NCBI RefSeq assembly: GCF_021155775.2
Contig: NC_060233.1
Span: 32,395,077 to 32,459,076, forward strand
Length of the DNA: 64,000 nucleotides
From: Neodiprion pinetum
Taxonomy: Eukaryota > Arthropoda > Insecta > Hymenoptera > Diprionidae
Direction: 5' to 3'
Both the position numbers and the translations under genes were made by a program. Each line of letters opens with the position of its first letter. Position 1 is the first letter of the stretch. Shown here piece by piece: positions 23,772 to 35,301 of the stretch. The notes under the pieces were generated by a model. The model was not told where the DNA came from. It worked only from the letters and a program-made list of their open reading frames with translations, and made no database searches.

Positions 23772-26398
23772 ATGGTGAGAATCATTAATTAGTACTAAGA
23801 AAATATTGTAGAAAGTATGACCTGCTAGCACTTTGCCTAACCTGATGTCTTGAACATATAAACCCTCTGGAGAAAAATCGTTCAATACCAGGACCGCCTA
23901 ACCTGAAACTTGAAGTACAGGAATAAAATTGTAGCTCCTCGATTGTTATCTGCTGGACATCGTTTGTGTTCTCAAAAGATCAAAAAAGTTCAAATCAGTT
24001 TAAGTAACGTAACATAGATCGAATTTATTTGGATTTTTCAATTGCAGCATGGTCGAGTGAAAGTCCGCACTACTGCGGAGCAGGAGGAATTGAAGAAAAT
24101 AGAAAGGGCCAAGAAGGTTGTTCAATACAGAGCTGGGATTGACTTGATATTTAAAAAGGTTTAATCATATTTTTCACACTTGCTTACATTCAAGTGAACA
24201 CACCTTTTCCTGAAGCTTTGGGTTTGTTTTCAAGCATCCAGAGAGTATTTAATTTGTAATCGTGAAGAGTTGAGAATTCAAATTTACATCAGTCTTCTCG
24301 TATTGTAATTTTTTTCACTGGTCGTCTCAGCTTGCATTTGTTTCCAATGATTTTTAAAGCGGCAAGGAAGAATAGCAGCCCACTCGATAGTGAATGCGTT
24401 TTACTACTCGCATCCTATAAATATTTCTTACAATACTCATCCAAAATTTACTTATATTAGAGAAAAGAAGGGATATGGGATGATGAAATATTCCTTATGA
24501 GTGAGCAAATGGTTCTGAAAAATCCTGACATCTATACTCTGTGGAATGTACGCAGAGAAGCTTTTGGTGGAATAAAATGGTAAATTCTATTTCCAATTTG
24601 AAAGACTACCAACGTCTTTATAGAAATAGTTATAAATAAATGAATAATAATAATAGTATATTGCATCATGATTAATCTTTCAGGAGTCAAGAAGATTACG
24701 TAGAACAATTGAAGAAGGAATTAATATTAACTGAGCACTGCTTACGGGCTAATCCAAAGTCTTATAGCGTATGGCATCAGAGATGTTGGGTGAACGATCA
24801 TTTACCCGAACCAGACTGGGCAACGGAACTATCACTGTGTGCGAAGTGCTTGAATTTGGATGAGAGAAATTGTGGGTCTATGATACAGTCATAAAAATTA
24901 GTGGGTTATTATTTAAAAAATATTTTCCATTTAATTATTTATTTGTTTCTGTTCCAGTTCACTGCTGGGACTACAGGCAGTACGTTGTAAAAAAGGCTGG
25001 CATACCAGAGGATGAGGAGTTCAAGTTTTCGACAACGAAAATAGAAACTAATTTCTCCAATTACTCGTCGTGGCACTATCGTAGTCTAATATTGCCAAAA
25101 ATGTTTCCGGATGAAAACGGAGAGCTACCTATTAGGGAGGATAAACACATTGAAGGTGAATATTTCAGCACCTTGATAATTTCCAATGTACTCAAATACA
25201 CTTAACGAACATAGCATATATTTTATGTTTCCAGAACTTGATCTTGTAATGAACGCCACCTTCACTGATCCAAATGATACCAGTGCCTGGTTTTATCAAA
25301 GATGGCTTCTGAATACCAGGTCAACATCAAATAAAACTGTATGGGGAATAAGAATGAATGAAGCCAGAATAGTTATTGCTTTTAATAAGGAAGTGTCATT
25401 GAACAAGAGTAACACCCAACTCAAAGTAGACGAAAATTTGATCGACACAGAGTTCAGATCTTGTAATGCTAAAAACTACACTTCTGTGTGGATTGCAACT
25501 TTCCCTGAAAATGGGGTAAACTTGAAGAGGAATAGTGTCGTTGGGGTGTTGCACGACGGAGTTGATTACCAGCTTAACTGGTCCTTGAATGATCAGGCTT
25601 GGGCTTATAAAAGTGAATTGCCATGCAATCAGGAGCACAACGTCAAACACTTGAGTACACAGTTGGAGAATTACAAACAACTTGCAGAAATAGAACCAGA
25701 TAATAAATGGGCATTGCTGACAGGTATAATTCTCATGAAGAACATTGATGCTGTTAAATATCATGCCACTATTTTGAACGACTTGGATACCTTAATTCGA
25801 ATTGATAAAAAGCGATCTCAATACTACAAAGATTTGCGTGAGTTTCACTTTTACTGAATTACAGTAATTCAATGCAGATTATTTCTACTCCAAAGGTATA
25901 AAAACTTATGTTACCATTTCAGGAAGCAAATACGTAATAGAATTTATGATACGTCATATTTTCGCGGACAAACGGATCGAATGTGAAATTTCTCAGATCG
26001 TTCTACCGTGTATGAATCTTACGACACTTTGGATGGAGCGGTACATGAGCTTTATGGAGCAAATAAATCTAGCTGGTAATCAATTGGGTGATTCGCTACA
26101 GAAACTTTGCGCTTTGCAGTCATGTGTGAAGCTGTCTTTGTCAAGTAACGGTATAAAATCACTGCAGCGATTCCCAACGTTGGAATCGCTCAGGTTTTTG
26201 TCATTGCGGGACAATAAGTTGTCTAGGCTAGATGAGATACTGGATTTAGTTAAACGAAATAACTTGACTGAGCTCGATATACGTGACAATCCTGTTTCTA
26301 ATGCAACTGACATTCTCACACAGTTGACCATGATTTCACCTGAACTCAAAGTGTTTTTAACTAGTCAACCAGGCTCAAACATTGATTCTTCATCATGA
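23772..26398 (+). CDS. RABGGTA: Rab geranylgeranyltransferase alpha subunit, seven exons
   Basis: The alpha subunit of Rab GGTase (GGTase II), which with the beta subunit and REP adds geranylgeranyl groups to C-terminal cysteines of Rab GTPases in the cytosol. Exons: 23772-23774, 24048-24158, 24461-24579, 24684-24871, 24958-25155, 25235-25837, 25923-26398. All have GT/AG borders and the frame closes to about 565 residues, matching the ~567 of human. Exon 1 contributes only the ATG; exon 2 begins HGRVKVRTTAEQEELKK, matching the family start. PPTA repeats follow (NPKSYSVWHQRCW, HCWDYRQY, FSNYSSWHYRS, DTSAWFYQRWLL), then an insert domain, and the last exon holds leucine-rich repeats (INLAGNQLGD, LRFLSLRDNKLS, LTELDIRDNP). 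No defects seen. Confidence 0.95.
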
Positions 26399-26659
26399 GT
26401 TTGATTCTTCTGATACATTTTGTAAATACTGAGTCTAATGAACTATGAAGACGTAGAAGCAACAAACGAAATTTTGCATATGCAATGAAATTTTGTACTT
26501 GATATTAATCGTGTTTGCAAATTCTTCAATCATGCTTATTGCTACGTATTTGATTCTGTTGTACGCACAGACATTCGTCCCGTACAGTGCTGTAAATACT
26601 GTATGAATGATGGATGGTATAATTAGGTATGTGTTTGGAAGCACACAACACCAGTTTCG

Positions 26660-26665
26660 AATAAA
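26660..26665 (+). promoter_or_regulatory. Likely RABGGTA polyadenylation signal
   Basis: AATAAA lies about 260 bp after the RABGGTA stop codon, the first canonical hexamer I noticed downstream. Confidence 0.5.
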
Positions 26666-27254
26666 TATTCACATTCCTAGATAATGTTAATCATTATTTC
26701 CACCTCATCTTATGTCATCACTACAGTTAAATTAATTCAGGTAATTTTTGTGTAAAATTCACCATTTTCCATTGTATCATAAATCAATATTTTGGGAACC
26801 AATATTTGCAGTCCCAAAAAACCAATAGACTCAAAACGCGAAGAAATAGTATATTACCGAAAAAGGGTGATCCCGAACAAAATCGTGAAAGTTTGATTTT
26901 TTATAAAGCAGTTCGTTTCGCAATCTTTGAATTATACTTACGGAGTTCCGGAAGTCAAAATATAGGTACATATAGAGGAAAGTTACCTTAGAATGATTAT
27001 AGTGCGACTAGAAATGATTTCTTTGCATTCAACCGCACATTTGTATATTATTTCGCAATATTTACTCTTTGGGATTATGGATTGGAAAGGTACAAAAAAC
27101 AAACACGAGTAGGCATATGTTAGTGCTTTACAAGTTGTATTCAAACAGCTCTGTATTTTCACCGAGTTAAGTGTAACAAATCACCGTTAAAGAAAAGCGA
27201 TAGGTCTTTCATCGAAAAATTACGTATTTCCTGATCTCAGCTAACCGTAATTGT
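26666..27254. other. Intergenic, no gene seen
   Basis: AT-rich DNA between the 3' ends of the convergent RABGGTA and chymotrypsin-like genes. It should hold the 3' UTR of the latter. Confidence 0.5.
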
Positions 27255-28713
27255 TTAGTTGCTTATTATTCCATCGATCCAGTCAATGTAGGCAGATGCA
27301 CGGACGAATACAGACGGTGCGCCGACAGTTCCGCATGGCGAAAGTCCCCAGGATACAATACCGACGAGTTCCCATGATCCGGAGATCAATTGAGCCAATG
27401 GGCCACCGGAGTCACCCTGATCAATGCGAATCATTTACATAGTAAGAAATCAACGAAACCCTGCGGCCACGCACATCAAACGTTGCGGATGATCGAATCG
27501 ATTACTTACGGAGCAGGCGGAGATCCTCGAGTTGTCGAGGGGTCCAGTGCAGACGTTGTCAATGGCGGTTGGCACCAGAGGAGGGTTGGCTACGAATCTG
27601 GACAAGGCGTCGTAGCACACTTGGGTGTCGACGATGGGGATGGTGGCCGTCTGCAAAACGCTCGGCATCGACGGAAGTATGGTCTGGGAAACGGATCCCC
27701 ATCCAGAGAGGACCGCGTCTCCGGCGTGCAGGGTTCCTGCAGCTGGCAGACGGATCGTGGCTACATTGGCGTTCAGGGTGAAGGGGCTAGCGAGCTTGAT
27801 TAAAGCGATGTCGTGAGGTGCTACACCGCTGAAATTCAAAAATAGCATGCGTAAGATCAATCATCAACCCCAGATCTATCCGTCATGGAAAGTACCCGAA
27901 GTGTATGTGGTATCACACCGATTTTCTTCATACCATGGTGTGTCGTAGCGTATGAAAAAAAATTAGACACTTTGTTTTACGTCCCAGTTCAGTCATTCAA
28001 GAGGTAAAAACTCTTTTTGAATGTAAAACTGATTTTTGGAAGTAAACTTTGGCGGTCGTATTCAACTCTTGAACAGCCAAATTTTCCCGTAATAAAATAC
28101 TTGTCTAACGATTCTTCATTTGCTACGACACATCACAGAATAAAGGAAAATCGAAAAGAAGGAAATCGGTGAGGTACCTACACTTTGAGTAGGTTCCCTG
28201 TAAGATTTATCCTTACCCAGTGTAAGACGGGTGAATGAAGGTCTGGCCGACAGCACTGGACTGCTGAGTGCTTTCGACGACGTTGATGAGGTGCTTTCCG
28301 GCATAGACGGTGGTGCTACCGAAGCTTGGGAGCTCGGTGAAGCAGTGAGCAGCGGTGACTACCCACTCCTCGCTGATGAGGGATCCACCGCAGCTGTGGC
28401 TGGCGGAAATGATGATGCTCCATCCCCACCAGAGAGACACTTGATAGGGGTAGGCACCCTGGACGGCATCCTGACCGTTTACGATGCGGCTGTTGCCGTA
28501 GAGGTGGTGGAGCTCGGGATAAGCACCCTGGACGTTGTGCTCGGGGGAGGCCCGCGCCCAAGTAGGGTTGGCTTCACCAACTGCAATTCGTTGACAGAAT
28601 TCACTTCAGAAATCCACTTTGTTATAATACGTTCAGGGTTAATTATGAGACGTTGACTTACCGGCAGCTACAGTCGCGAGGACAGCCAAACAAGCGATCG
28701 CGGCGAATTTCAT
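27255..28713 (-). CDS. Chymotrypsin-like serine protease A, four exons
   Basis: Secreted S1 family endopeptidase, probably digestive. Exons 28713-28662, 28580-28217, 27828-27510 and 27416-27255 join in phases 1, 2 and 0 to give about 298 residues. The signal peptide MKFAAIACLAVLATVAA ends near exon 1. A propeptide of about 35 residues leads to the activation site SR|IVNGQDAVQG. The catalytic triad is visible: His in TAAHC, Asp in HDIALIKL, Ser in GDSGGPL. The residue at chymotrypsin position 189 is Ser (ISACSGDSGG), which predicts chymotrypsin-like rather than tryptic cleavage; position 226 appears to be Ser rather than Gly. Gene B at 31,325-32,467 has the same intron positions and phases, so the two are duplicates. 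Intron sequences are short. Confidence 0.92.
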
Positions 28714-28750
28714 CGTGCTTTGGACAAACTTCCCACGTTTCACCGTCGTT

Positions 28751-28757
28751 TTATATA
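28751..28757 (-). promoter_or_regulatory. TATA box of chymotrypsin-like gene A
   Basis: TATATAA on the minus strand, about 38 bp upstream of the ATG at 28,713. This spacing leaves a very short 5' UTR, common in insect gut protease genes. Confidence 0.65.
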
Positions 28758-28833
28758 CCATTTCATACGGGCATGTGTAGAAGTGTCGGCAACCTATCAC
28801 CAAAATCTCATTCGCAGATAGGGGGTTGATCAA

Positions 28834-29813
28834 ATTAACAGAAATTCGTCATTATCTCTAAACTATAGATTCAAAGGTGATAGTCACACCTGATACAGAT
28901 AAATCTCTTTGTGATTAAAATTTGTCAATGTTTCGTTTTGATATTTACCAAGCAACTTCCCGTTCGCTGATATAAGTATCGGACTGGTAGGAGCGCAATA
29001 AAGTAAAAGTAAAACGATTATTTCAGAGGTTTAAGAAGGTTTAAAATCTCAACAAATAGCGTTTGTTCTTATTGGTCTTTTCTATTAGTACCATTCTTTT
29101 ACGAATATTTTGGCGCAAAGACAACTGAAAAATTCACAAAATTGAACTCAGGGGCACTGAGAAAGCTGTGATGGCCGAAAATGGGAAAACGTTTGTAATC
29201 AATTGAAAGCAAGTGAAATTTTTCTTATTGTTAAGTTGTTTGTCACATTTTTGCCGACGAAAATCATCCTTAGTTGTTAGTAAAATATTAATAATCAAGG
29301 AAGATATTAAGCATTGAAGACAACTGCGCTTCCAAAGTTCTAATGTAATGCGTATTTTTTCATTTATTTTCGACGCTCCATACTTCCATTAGCTATTAAT
29401 ATTATTTAAAGGACATCACTGATTTTCATCGACAAACGTGTCACAAATAACTCGAAAATAAAAATTGCGTATATTTTCGCAATTGATTCTAAACGGCATT
29501 TGAATTTTACCCACAATTTTAGCCGTCAAACTCTTTCTAATCCCCTTAACGTATCATAACGTCACTTGAACTCTTTGTACGCAAATATGTCCAAATATGG
29601 TAAAATTCAGCATACAGTCACACGTGAATCGATTCTGTTACGTTTTCGTGCAACTTTGCGTTATAAGTAAAGAAATCCAGGCGTTGCTTGGGTTCCAAGG
29701 GATTTCTCATACTTCTAATGAATCTACACAATTATTTTTTTGCAATTGCTGATGCTAAAGGTCTTTTTCATTTTCGTGTAGATCATACGGGACGCAGAGA
29801 TATCAACAGTGGT
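28834..29813. other. Intergenic, no gene seen
   Basis: Upstream of protease A and left of the transposon remnant; AT-rich, no motif-bearing frame. Confidence 0.5.
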
Positions 29814-30911
29814 TTAAGGGGTTAGGTGGGTTTCAAAATTTCAAAAAATGGAATTTTTTTTTTTTTGCTCATCTTATAATTGAATATGTTGAGAATATTC
29901 CTTCAAAATTTTAAAACGATCCGAGTCATATTCTAAGAGATATAGCCTTTGGATGTTTCACCCATCAGGCTATAACCGAGCGTGACGCAGGTATATGGAG
30001 GCAGGTATATCGAGGCAGCTGCTTAGCTATTGTTCGTTTATTTTTGTGATGCGAATACTAGGCTTAGGACTTGCCGGATGTAAAAAATTCTGTGGTTTGA
30101 TGGATATAAGTTCCTCATTCTTGAATGCGTCAACGTACAATTTTTATGTTGATAAAATACATGAGTGCGTCATAACTGTTGCCGAATCAATTTTGTTGTC
30201 TGCTGCAAATCAAGAAAAAAAATTAACGTGTGATGAAAATAATGTTGAAGATACGACAGATGTTACCGTGTCAGGTGATGGCACGTGGAAAAAACGTGGG
30301 TTTGCATCATTATACGGTGTAAGTACGATTATTTACATGTTATTTGAATGTAAATCTTCAATCGCGTTTTTCTCTCAACTACATTTTTGAAATCGGTAGT
30401 CACGATTCCTCGAAAACTTATGAACCGATCTCTTTCAAATTTTGCACACTTCTTCAAAATAACATTATCTCGTACTTGAACGAAGGAATTTTTTTTTTTT
30501 CTATTCCAAGTAATTTTTCAAGGCCATGAAGGGTGCAAATTTTACTCAAAATAAGGGTTTTTTGTTTTCAACGCCGCCAAAAATGTTATTTTTGTTTTTT
30601 TATTTTTTCCTTCGTCCAAGTACGAGTGTTGAACATCTACTAACAGAAAATTTTTGGTTTTTGCATTTCAGATAAATCTGTCATGAGTTATCCTGACTAC
30701 GCCGAGAGAACTTTTTTTTGAGGGGTCATAGCAGACGACGTGTCCACGCCTTAATTTTCAATATTTTTCGATGAAAATTTCACAAACTACTTATAAAATA
30801 TGTATCTTTTATGTGTTAAATTGATGGAATGAAATATTCTGTTGATTAAGTAAAAAAAAATTCATAAAAATGTAGCTATTTTGAGCTTTTGAAACCCACC
30901 TAACCCCTTAA
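29814..30911 (+). mobile_element. Kolobok-like DNA transposon remnant with TTAA target duplications
   Basis: TTAA at 29,814-29,817 and 30,908-30,911 flank a 1,090 bp element (29,818-30,907) whose ends are a perfect 21 bp inverted repeat beginning GGGGTTAGGTGGGTTTC. Inside, 29,995-30,390 is an open stretch with CGLMDISSSFLNASTYNFY and VSGDGTWKKRGFASLYGVST, which resembles the N-terminal part of the Mutator-like transposase domain carried by TTAA-inserting Kolobok elements of insects. Only this fragment is present; the catalytic remainder is missing, so the copy is internally deleted and not autonomous. piggyBac also targets TTAA but has a different protein. It sits between the two protease genes. 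Confidence 0.75.
29995..30390 (+). pseudogene. Truncated transposase fragment
   Basis: 131 codons inside the TTAA element. The conserved VSGDGTWKKRGF motif ends about 30 codons before the stop, where the frame runs into non-coding element DNA. The ATG at 29,995 may not be the ancestral start, since homologous-looking sequence could begin upstream. Confidence 0.6.
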
Positions 30912-31324
30912 CATCTCGGTAGTCAATCGCAAGTTATCGAATGATAACAGACGTCGATGATCGCGAGTGCGGATAATTTACGCTTACCAGACGTATTTTA
31001 TAGACACAATCTGGTTTAAATGATCAGAAATCAAAATGGCAATTGGTAACAATATTGTTATCAAAAATTGATCCCTTAACAAATTGTGCTTATCAGGCTT
31101 ATTAACGCAATGACTAAATTATCGCTTTCGGATAAAATAACTGTCTAATGGATAAGATAGACATGGTGTGGAACACAAAAGAGGAGGTGCAACATATATA
31201 CCGGTGGTTGTGGTACTTTATTTCACTGACGTTTACACGATACAATCTCATGCCAGCTTCACGTCCCTTTGCCGAAACGAACCTTCGAGTACATTCGACG
31301 CAATTAACCGAATTAACGGCTGTA
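30912..31324. other. Intergenic, no gene seen
   Basis: Between the transposon remnant and the end of protease B; should contain the 3' UTR of B. Confidence 0.5.
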
Positions 31325-32467
31325 CTAAGCGGTTTCAGAGGTGATCCAGTCGGTGTAATTAGAAACCCGAACGTAGACAGACGGCATTCCGGAAACACCG
31401 CAGGGAAAAATACCCCAGGAAATAATGCCGACGAGCTGCCACACGCCGCTTATCAACTGGGCAAGAGGACCGCCAGAGTCGCCCTTAATTAGCGAGGATG
31501 AGAAACACGACTCCGTCATTTCGTTTGAAACGTAGGCAGTCACCAAAACGCTCTGCTTATGCTGGCGATACTCACCGCGCAGAAGGTGACGTTCAAGCCG
31601 CTCGGAGATCCGGTGCATATATTCGTGTCGTCGAGCGGCGTGACGCCAATCAGACTGTACAGAGCTGAGTAGCACGCGCTGTTGGTGATTATAGGGACGG
31701 TAGCAGTCTGCAGAACGGTTGGCAGTACGATGGTATCGTTGAAAGATGTGGAACCCCATCCGGTGACGACCGCATTTCCGGTGTGCGTAGCGTTTTGGGC
31801 AGGTAGAGATATGGCGGAAATTACGGAGGTGAAGTTGAAGGGAGTGGTGAGCCTTAGCAGGGCGATGTCGTGAGGATTTTCACCTCTGGAATAATCAGAG
31901 CATAGAATTGTACCGAGTAGACAAAATCCGAGTACGAAACTCAGGCGTGCGACACGTCTTACCCTTGGTAAAGAGGGTGTACTATCTGCTCTTTGACACT
32001 CGACGATTGCTGAGTGGACTCGTTGACGTTGATTAGGTATTTGCCACCGTAAACTGTCAGGCTTCCGTACTCTGGCAAGTCAGTGAGACAATGACCCGCG
32101 GTTACGATCCATTCTCTGTTTATTATTGCGCCACCGCAAATGTGGCTGGAGTTGATTTCCGGCGGAAATCCCCACCAAATAGATACTTGATAAGGATAAG
32201 CTCCCTCGACAGCATTCTGCCCGTCGGTAATCCGCGAGTTGATGAATCCTACCTTGCTTCGAGTGACCCTTGAGTGACCCAAATGTTCCGCTGCGGTGGT
32301 GAACCGGTGATGCGGGTGCATGCGAATAATTGGTAATTGGAAAAGGAAAAGAGGTCAGACAGTGGTCGAGGGGGAGAGTAGACTTCCATTTTTAGCAATT
32401 ATCGTTACTCACGGGTTACTAGATGGGCCGCAAATATGACCAGGGAAACAACAGCGTAGAACTTCAT
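31325..32467 (-). CDS. Chymotrypsin-like serine protease B, four exons
   Basis: Paralogue of protease A. Exons 32467-32413, 32290-31963, 31885-31576 and 31483-31325 join in phases 1, 2 and 0, giving about 283 residues. Signal peptide MKFYAVVSLVIFAAHLVT, a shorter propeptide, then activation site SR|ITDGQNAVEG. Catalytic His is in TAGHC, Asp in HDIALLRL, Ser in GDSGGPL. The position-189 residue is Thr (NVTFCAGDSGG) instead of the Ser of protease A, so its S1 pocket floor differs and its specificity is uncertain. Exon 2's acceptor was chosen as the CACCGCAG that gives frame closure. Likely secreted and digestive. Confidence 0.9.
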
Positions 32468-32504
32468 CCTCGTATTGCGCAGGTTGATTGCTATCTGATT
32501 GGCC

Positions 32505-32512
32505 TTTATATA
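32505..32512 (-). promoter_or_regulatory. TATA box of chymotrypsin-like gene B
   Basis: TATATAAA on the minus strand, about 38 bp upstream of the ATG at 32,467, the same spacing as in gene A. The shared core promoter suggests co-expression. Confidence 0.65.
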
Positions 32513-32519
32513 CAGATTC

Positions 32520-33850
32520 AGTTAATCAAATCGTATTGTTCAATCTATCATTGAGCATTCGGTGTTATCGCTAGCAGCTGCACAATTTGTCAATTGCTGG
32601 CTGTAACCGAATTTACACCTTTCTGTTATACGCATCGAACGTTATTTCAGTTTCTCGTACAGCATCAGGAAAGAATTATTTTCACACACAAGATACTCAT
32701 TGTCAAAGATCACTCTGCGTTGAGCTCAAGTTTGATTTGGTAATAAAATCTTCGTCGATATTGAGAAAAATTCTTACCTTGAAATCATTAGATATTAATT
32801 TCTACAGTGGTGAGGCGCAGAGAAGATTTATTTAACTTTCGTTTCTTTTATCAACTCAAATAGCAATCATTGCGCGATGCCCGCAAGATGATTATCGACT
32901 ATATCGAGAACAGTGTGTATACGTAAACAGTCTAAAAACAACAATCAGTGGCGATCTCTTTCTGGATAAAATTGATTTTGTATTACAATCTTATCCTTCA
33001 TTCTTCACGGCGTAATCTGCAATCAGATAAATCGATAAGACAGATTGAAAACGCCTTGAGACAAAACGCGTAAGAAGACGGACTATGACGACTCACTGTT
33101 ATTTCTATTCAACTATTACGTACCAGCGGCTTTGATAGTTGTTTTCGTCAGTCAAAAAGCAATGTCCATCGGCTGGATTCCTACTTTGTCGTAAAGCTTA
33201 AAAGCAATAAAATTCAAACCGTCTGGTTCAAAGTTACGGTTAAAAAATACATAGAAATTCATAAAAATAGATATAAATTGATGTATTTGAAAATAATCAA
33301 TCGTAAGTTTTGTGTTTTGGCAGGGAGGACGACTGTGAAAAATTCATGATAGTAACATTGAAGTGTATCAGATCTCTAAATCTTTACGTTCTGAGAAATC
33401 GTGACTGTTCTACAAACAATCTTAAACATACGCGCAATAATCCGGGCGTTATAATAATAGTCCTCAATATTAAGTCTTTACAGTAGGTATATGAAGTTAT
33501 TACGCTTTCGGGAACAAGTTCAGAACATTTCAATTAAAAAAGATGTTCACATAAATAATGTCCTCAATGAAGATTCTAAACAATAGCCTAGGGTATGATG
33601 AATTATAATTATTACAAAGAGAAAAAATGCCAACGTTTGAAACAAGCGGAAGAATGGAAGAAGTGTGAGATAAAAATCTCAGATTTATCTACAACCATGG
33701 AGCACAATCTCGAAGCTTTGTGACCAAACCAGAAGACATGTCTTAGAATAAACACTAAATGTCTAACTGTAATAAAATATTACTTCCAACAAGGTTAAAA
33801 CCGTCTCTCCCTGGTTTTCTATTAGTAATGAGATTAACGTACGGAGATTG
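32520..33850. other. Intergenic, no gene seen
   Basis: AT-rich DNA upstream of protease B without a convincing frame or repeat. Confidence 0.5.
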
Positions 33851-33854
33851 AAGA

Positions 33855-33930
33855 ATGTAGAGAAATACTTTTGGCTAGAGTTTTTTTTTTCTTTTTTTTT
33901 TTTTTAATAATGTAGAGAAATACTTTTAGC
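33855..33930 (+). repeat. Poly-T tract flanked by a ~20 bp direct repeat
   Basis: AATGTAGAGAAATACTTTTG-type sequence occurs at about 33,855 and again at about 33,909, either side of an almost pure T run. It looks like a target-site duplication around the tail of a very short retrocopy, or a slippage product. Confidence 0.55.
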
Positions 33931-34019
33931 AAAATATAGGAATCTTCAATAATCATGCTCGACAACAATGAAATCTATACAAACGATTAACTAATAGTGT
34001 AATTTAATCTGCATTTATC

Positions 34020-34400
34020 ATGTCGCTATAACAGCTGATCTAAGCAAGTTAAATAAATTATAAATAATAAAATGAAATTAAATAAATAAATAAATATACA
34101 TACAATTCTTTTCGCGGATTTGCATGATTACGTATGATATACCGATCGATTTTCTCCTCTACAGAATACGGAGAATAATTCATTGTGACGCCATACAGTG
34201 ACATACATGTATTTTGTCACTGTAAGAGCTAATCTAAGCAACTTAACTAGATTACTAAACATTGAAATAAAATAAGTAAATAAATGAATACAATTCTTTT
34301 CACAGGTTTGTATAACTACGTATAATATACCAATCAATTTTCTCCTCCACAGAATACGGAGAATAATTCGCAGTGACACCACAGAGTGACACAGACAATT
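34020..34400 (+). repeat. Tandem duplication of ~190 bp
   Basis: Two adjacent diverged copies share ACAATTCTTTTC, ATTTTCTCCTC-ACAGAATACG and GGAGAATAATTC at about 34,100-34,200 and 34,290-34,390. Confidence 0.7.
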
Positions 34401-34707
34401 AACTATACAAAATACTGCCGTATGGACGTCGTATTAACAGGGTTTCGCGGTCAACGGTTTTTCTCTTTTGTCCTTTACTCCAGTGTATACACAAATTAAG
34501 GATGGTTGTTGGCAGGCCAAAGACAACGAGTAATAAATAAGTTGCTGTCACAGCTACGCCTTTGAGCAATTTGCATTCACTCCTTAAACTAAGCTTAAGG
34601 CGTCTTTGTATATCAAACAACCTACAATATCTTAGCACGGAAACACTATAAACTAACACGGTTATTCCAGTCGTTGTATATAACCAAATCAATGCCAATT
34701 TATACAA
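34399..34707 (-). CDS. Possible small two-helix membrane protein or exon; doubtful
   Basis: About 100 codons with two hydrophobic stretches (LALIWLYTTTGITVLVYSVS and GVAVTATYLLLVVFGLPTTI) separated by a basic loop. There is no in-frame ATG at the apparent start, so if real it is an exon or starts elsewhere. I recognise no family and no partner exons. It may be chance. Confidence 0.2.
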   Translation of the reverse strand: MYKLALIWLYTTTGITVLVYSVSVLRYCRLFDIQRRLKLSLRSECKLLKGVAVTATYLLLVVFGLPTTILNLCIHWSKGQKRKTVDRETLLIRRPYGSILYS

Positions 34708-34709
34708 AC

Positions 34710-35301
34710 GTTGTATTATTTGATATTGCCAAGAATTAATGGTGAAAATACATTAAGAAAGTAAATTATATCAGGTAAGAAGGAAAAGTACGAATCTAGG
34801 CATTTTTTGATTTATGGCATAATCACTGCTATGAATACTACGTGTATATAAGATGATCTTTCACTGAATTTTACCGAGGACTTTTAACTGGCTCGCAAAC
34901 AGTAATCTTGATGTATTAATGTGAATGTTCCACGATTATTTGTGGTTGCAATATTTCTGCTTGAATATGAGATGCGTTAAAGATATTGAATTTTACTCCG
35001 ATTTCACAATAAAAAGAGAGGGAAAATCTCGGCAGTAAAAACTCAGCCAAAATTCCATGTTCTGATCTGAATATCACGTTTGATTGCAAGGGTAGGTGAA
35101 AGTTACCTTTTTCAAATACTCCGAATTACGGTGAATGTGACAATTAGCTAAGAAAAAATATCACCGAGGATGTGCAGAGATCCGTCGTTAGTCAGAGGTA
35201 TTTTGTTTTAGTGCTCATATCCTATCAGTTCTCATAATTACTGTTATTTCCGTAACTCTTATCTTATAATTTACATATTCCCTCCCCGTAAAATTTTTTC
35301 T
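34710..35301. other. Intergenic, no gene seen
   Basis: Between the doubtful membrane frame and the carboxypeptidase stop; includes the presumed carboxypeptidase 3' UTR. Confidence 0.5.

Noticed and set aside
27390..28656. Plus-strand open frames of 137 and 141 codons
   Set aside because: They are antisense shadows of the protease A exons, which have the conserved catalytic motifs on the minus strand.
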